From Desulfobulbaceae bacterium (GTDB taxonomy: Bacteria; Desulfobacterota; Desulfobulbia; Desulfobulbales; Desulfobulbaceae): a DNA stretch of 6,374 nt. A program made the translations under genes and the position numbers. The stretch lies in the NCBI GenBank assembly GCA_027011235.1, contig JALVAI010000396.1:1-6374 (forward strand). The letters run 5' to 3'. Below are positions 5,662 to 6,374 of this stretch, piece after piece; within the stretch, counting starts at the first letter, position 1, and each line of letters opens with the position of its first letter. The notes under the pieces were generated by a model that was not told the DNA's origin, did no database searches, and saw only the letters and a program-made list of their open reading frames with translations.

Positions 5662-6374
5662 ATGAAGCGGTTTTTTCCTCTGCTGTTGGGCCTGTTTGTC
5701 CTTGCCGGCATCATTTATCTACTGACAACCGAATGGCAGGAGGTTGATCTTTTAACCCTGGTTCCCCGGCAATGCGGCGCTGTTATTACCTGGGACCATC
5801 CGGCCCGGGCATATCAACGGTTTGCCCGGACCAAATCATGGAAAAATATCGGCACCATGGACCAGGAACGTACCCTGGCGGCCCTTGGCCTGGCCAATAG
5901 CGATATTGCGACAATTTCGACATGCGGTAAACTTTGGCATGTCCTGAAGGGAAAGCGGTTCATTGGAGATGTTTTCAGGAGAAACATTGTCTTTGCCCTT
6001 GTTCCAGCCAGGGAATCAGCGCAATCCCCATCCAGTCCTGTCATGCAACCACTGTTTCTTGCCGCTGTCACAGAAGGACATACAGCTGTCAAGTTGCATT
6101 CCTTGCTCAAGAGCCTCAAAATTGTGACGCCCCTGCCCACCCTGCGCTACCAGGGCTATACCATTTATGGTGTTACCATACAGAACATCGGTCCCCTATA
6201 TATAAGTTGTGCCCAAGGCGTTTTCCTGGTCGCCGTAGATCCGGCGCCGATCAGGCAGAGCCTGGACCTGCTGATGACCGGGCTGAAGGGTGGCAGCGGG
6301 ACAATCAGGGAAAATCTGGATTTTATGCGGTTCAGGCGGCAGGTAAAAGGAACAGCAGATTTTTTCTGTTATCT
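5662..6374 (+). CDS. membrane-anchored protein of unknown function (possibly DUF3352-like), 3' end outside the window
   Basis: The frame opens at ATG 5662, two bases after the kinase stop, and stays open for 237 codons to the right edge. The spacing and weak upstream GGGG (5648-5651) suggest translational coupling to the kinase. Residues 1-3 (MKR) and a hydrophobic stretch at 4-22 form an uncleaved anchor or signal peptide, so the rest should lie in the periplasm. After it comes LVPRQCGAVITWDHPARAY (33-51), then an alternating polar/hydrophobic region. A second block, YQGYTIYGV (163-171) and FLVAVDPAPIRQSLDLL (188-204), leads to TIRENLDFMRFRR (214-226). This 'y-g-y-i ... lvavd ... i-q-sld ... 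l-en-dF' layout reminds me of DUF3352-type proteins, which have no well-defined biochemical role. That match is from pattern memory, not a search. No catalytic motif was recognised. The unseen C-terminus could change the view. Confidence 0.85.
   Translation, partial: MKRFFPLLLGLFVLAGIIYLLTTEWQEVDLLTLVPRQCGAVITWDHPARAYQRFARTKSWKNIGTMDQERTLAALGLANSDIATISTCGKLWHVLKGKRFIGDVFRRNIVFALVPARESAQSPSSPVMQPLFLAAVTEGHTAVKLHSLLKSLKIVTPLPTLRYQGYTIYGVTIQNIGPLYISCAQGVFLVAVDPAPIRQSLDLLMTGLKGGSGTIRENLDFMRFRRQVKGTADFFCY

Overview
The window reads like a stretch of chromosome from an anaerobic or microaerophilic Gram-negative bacterium. The best guess is the sulfate- or sulfur-metabolising Desulfobacterota (Desulfobulbales-like). 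That placement is inferred from gene content only: an RND efflux pump, a superoxide-reductase-type protein, and a large hybrid histidine kinase with a Cache sensor. No marker gene is present to confirm it. All four genes lie on the + strand and coding density is high. I saw no tRNA, rRNA, CRISPR array, insertion sequence or phage gene.

Layout. (1) From the left edge to 2344: the C-terminal three quarters of an HAE1-type RND efflux permease. (2) 2388-2795: a small Tat-exported protein with all five iron ligands of superoxide reductase but without the usual Glu-Lys pair next to the first ligand. A possible promoter sits in the end of the pump gene, and a strong intrinsic terminator (2837-2866) closes this unit. 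(3) 2867-2974: a non-coding leader with a possible promoter, an 11-bp inverted repeat and a hairpin directly before the next start. (4) 2975-5659: a hybrid sensor kinase with the order TM, DctB-like double Cache, TM, PAS, HisKA, HATPase, receiver. (5) 5662 to the right edge: the N-terminal 237 residues of a membrane-anchored protein of unknown function (perhaps DUF3352-like). It starts 2 bases after the kinase stop and is probably translationally coupled to it.

How they may work together. The first two genes look like an envelope-defence pair: a drug or metabolite exporter followed by a periplasmic superoxide-reactive iron protein. They share at most an operon and have no proven functional link. 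The terminator separates them from the kinase unit. The kinase should sense a small periplasmic ligand, possibly a carboxylate, and pass phosphate from His509 to Asp811 in its own receiver. It carries no HPt domain and no output regulator is in view, so its targets lie elsewhere. The coupled downstream protein is the least explained item and the best candidate for a new accessory component.
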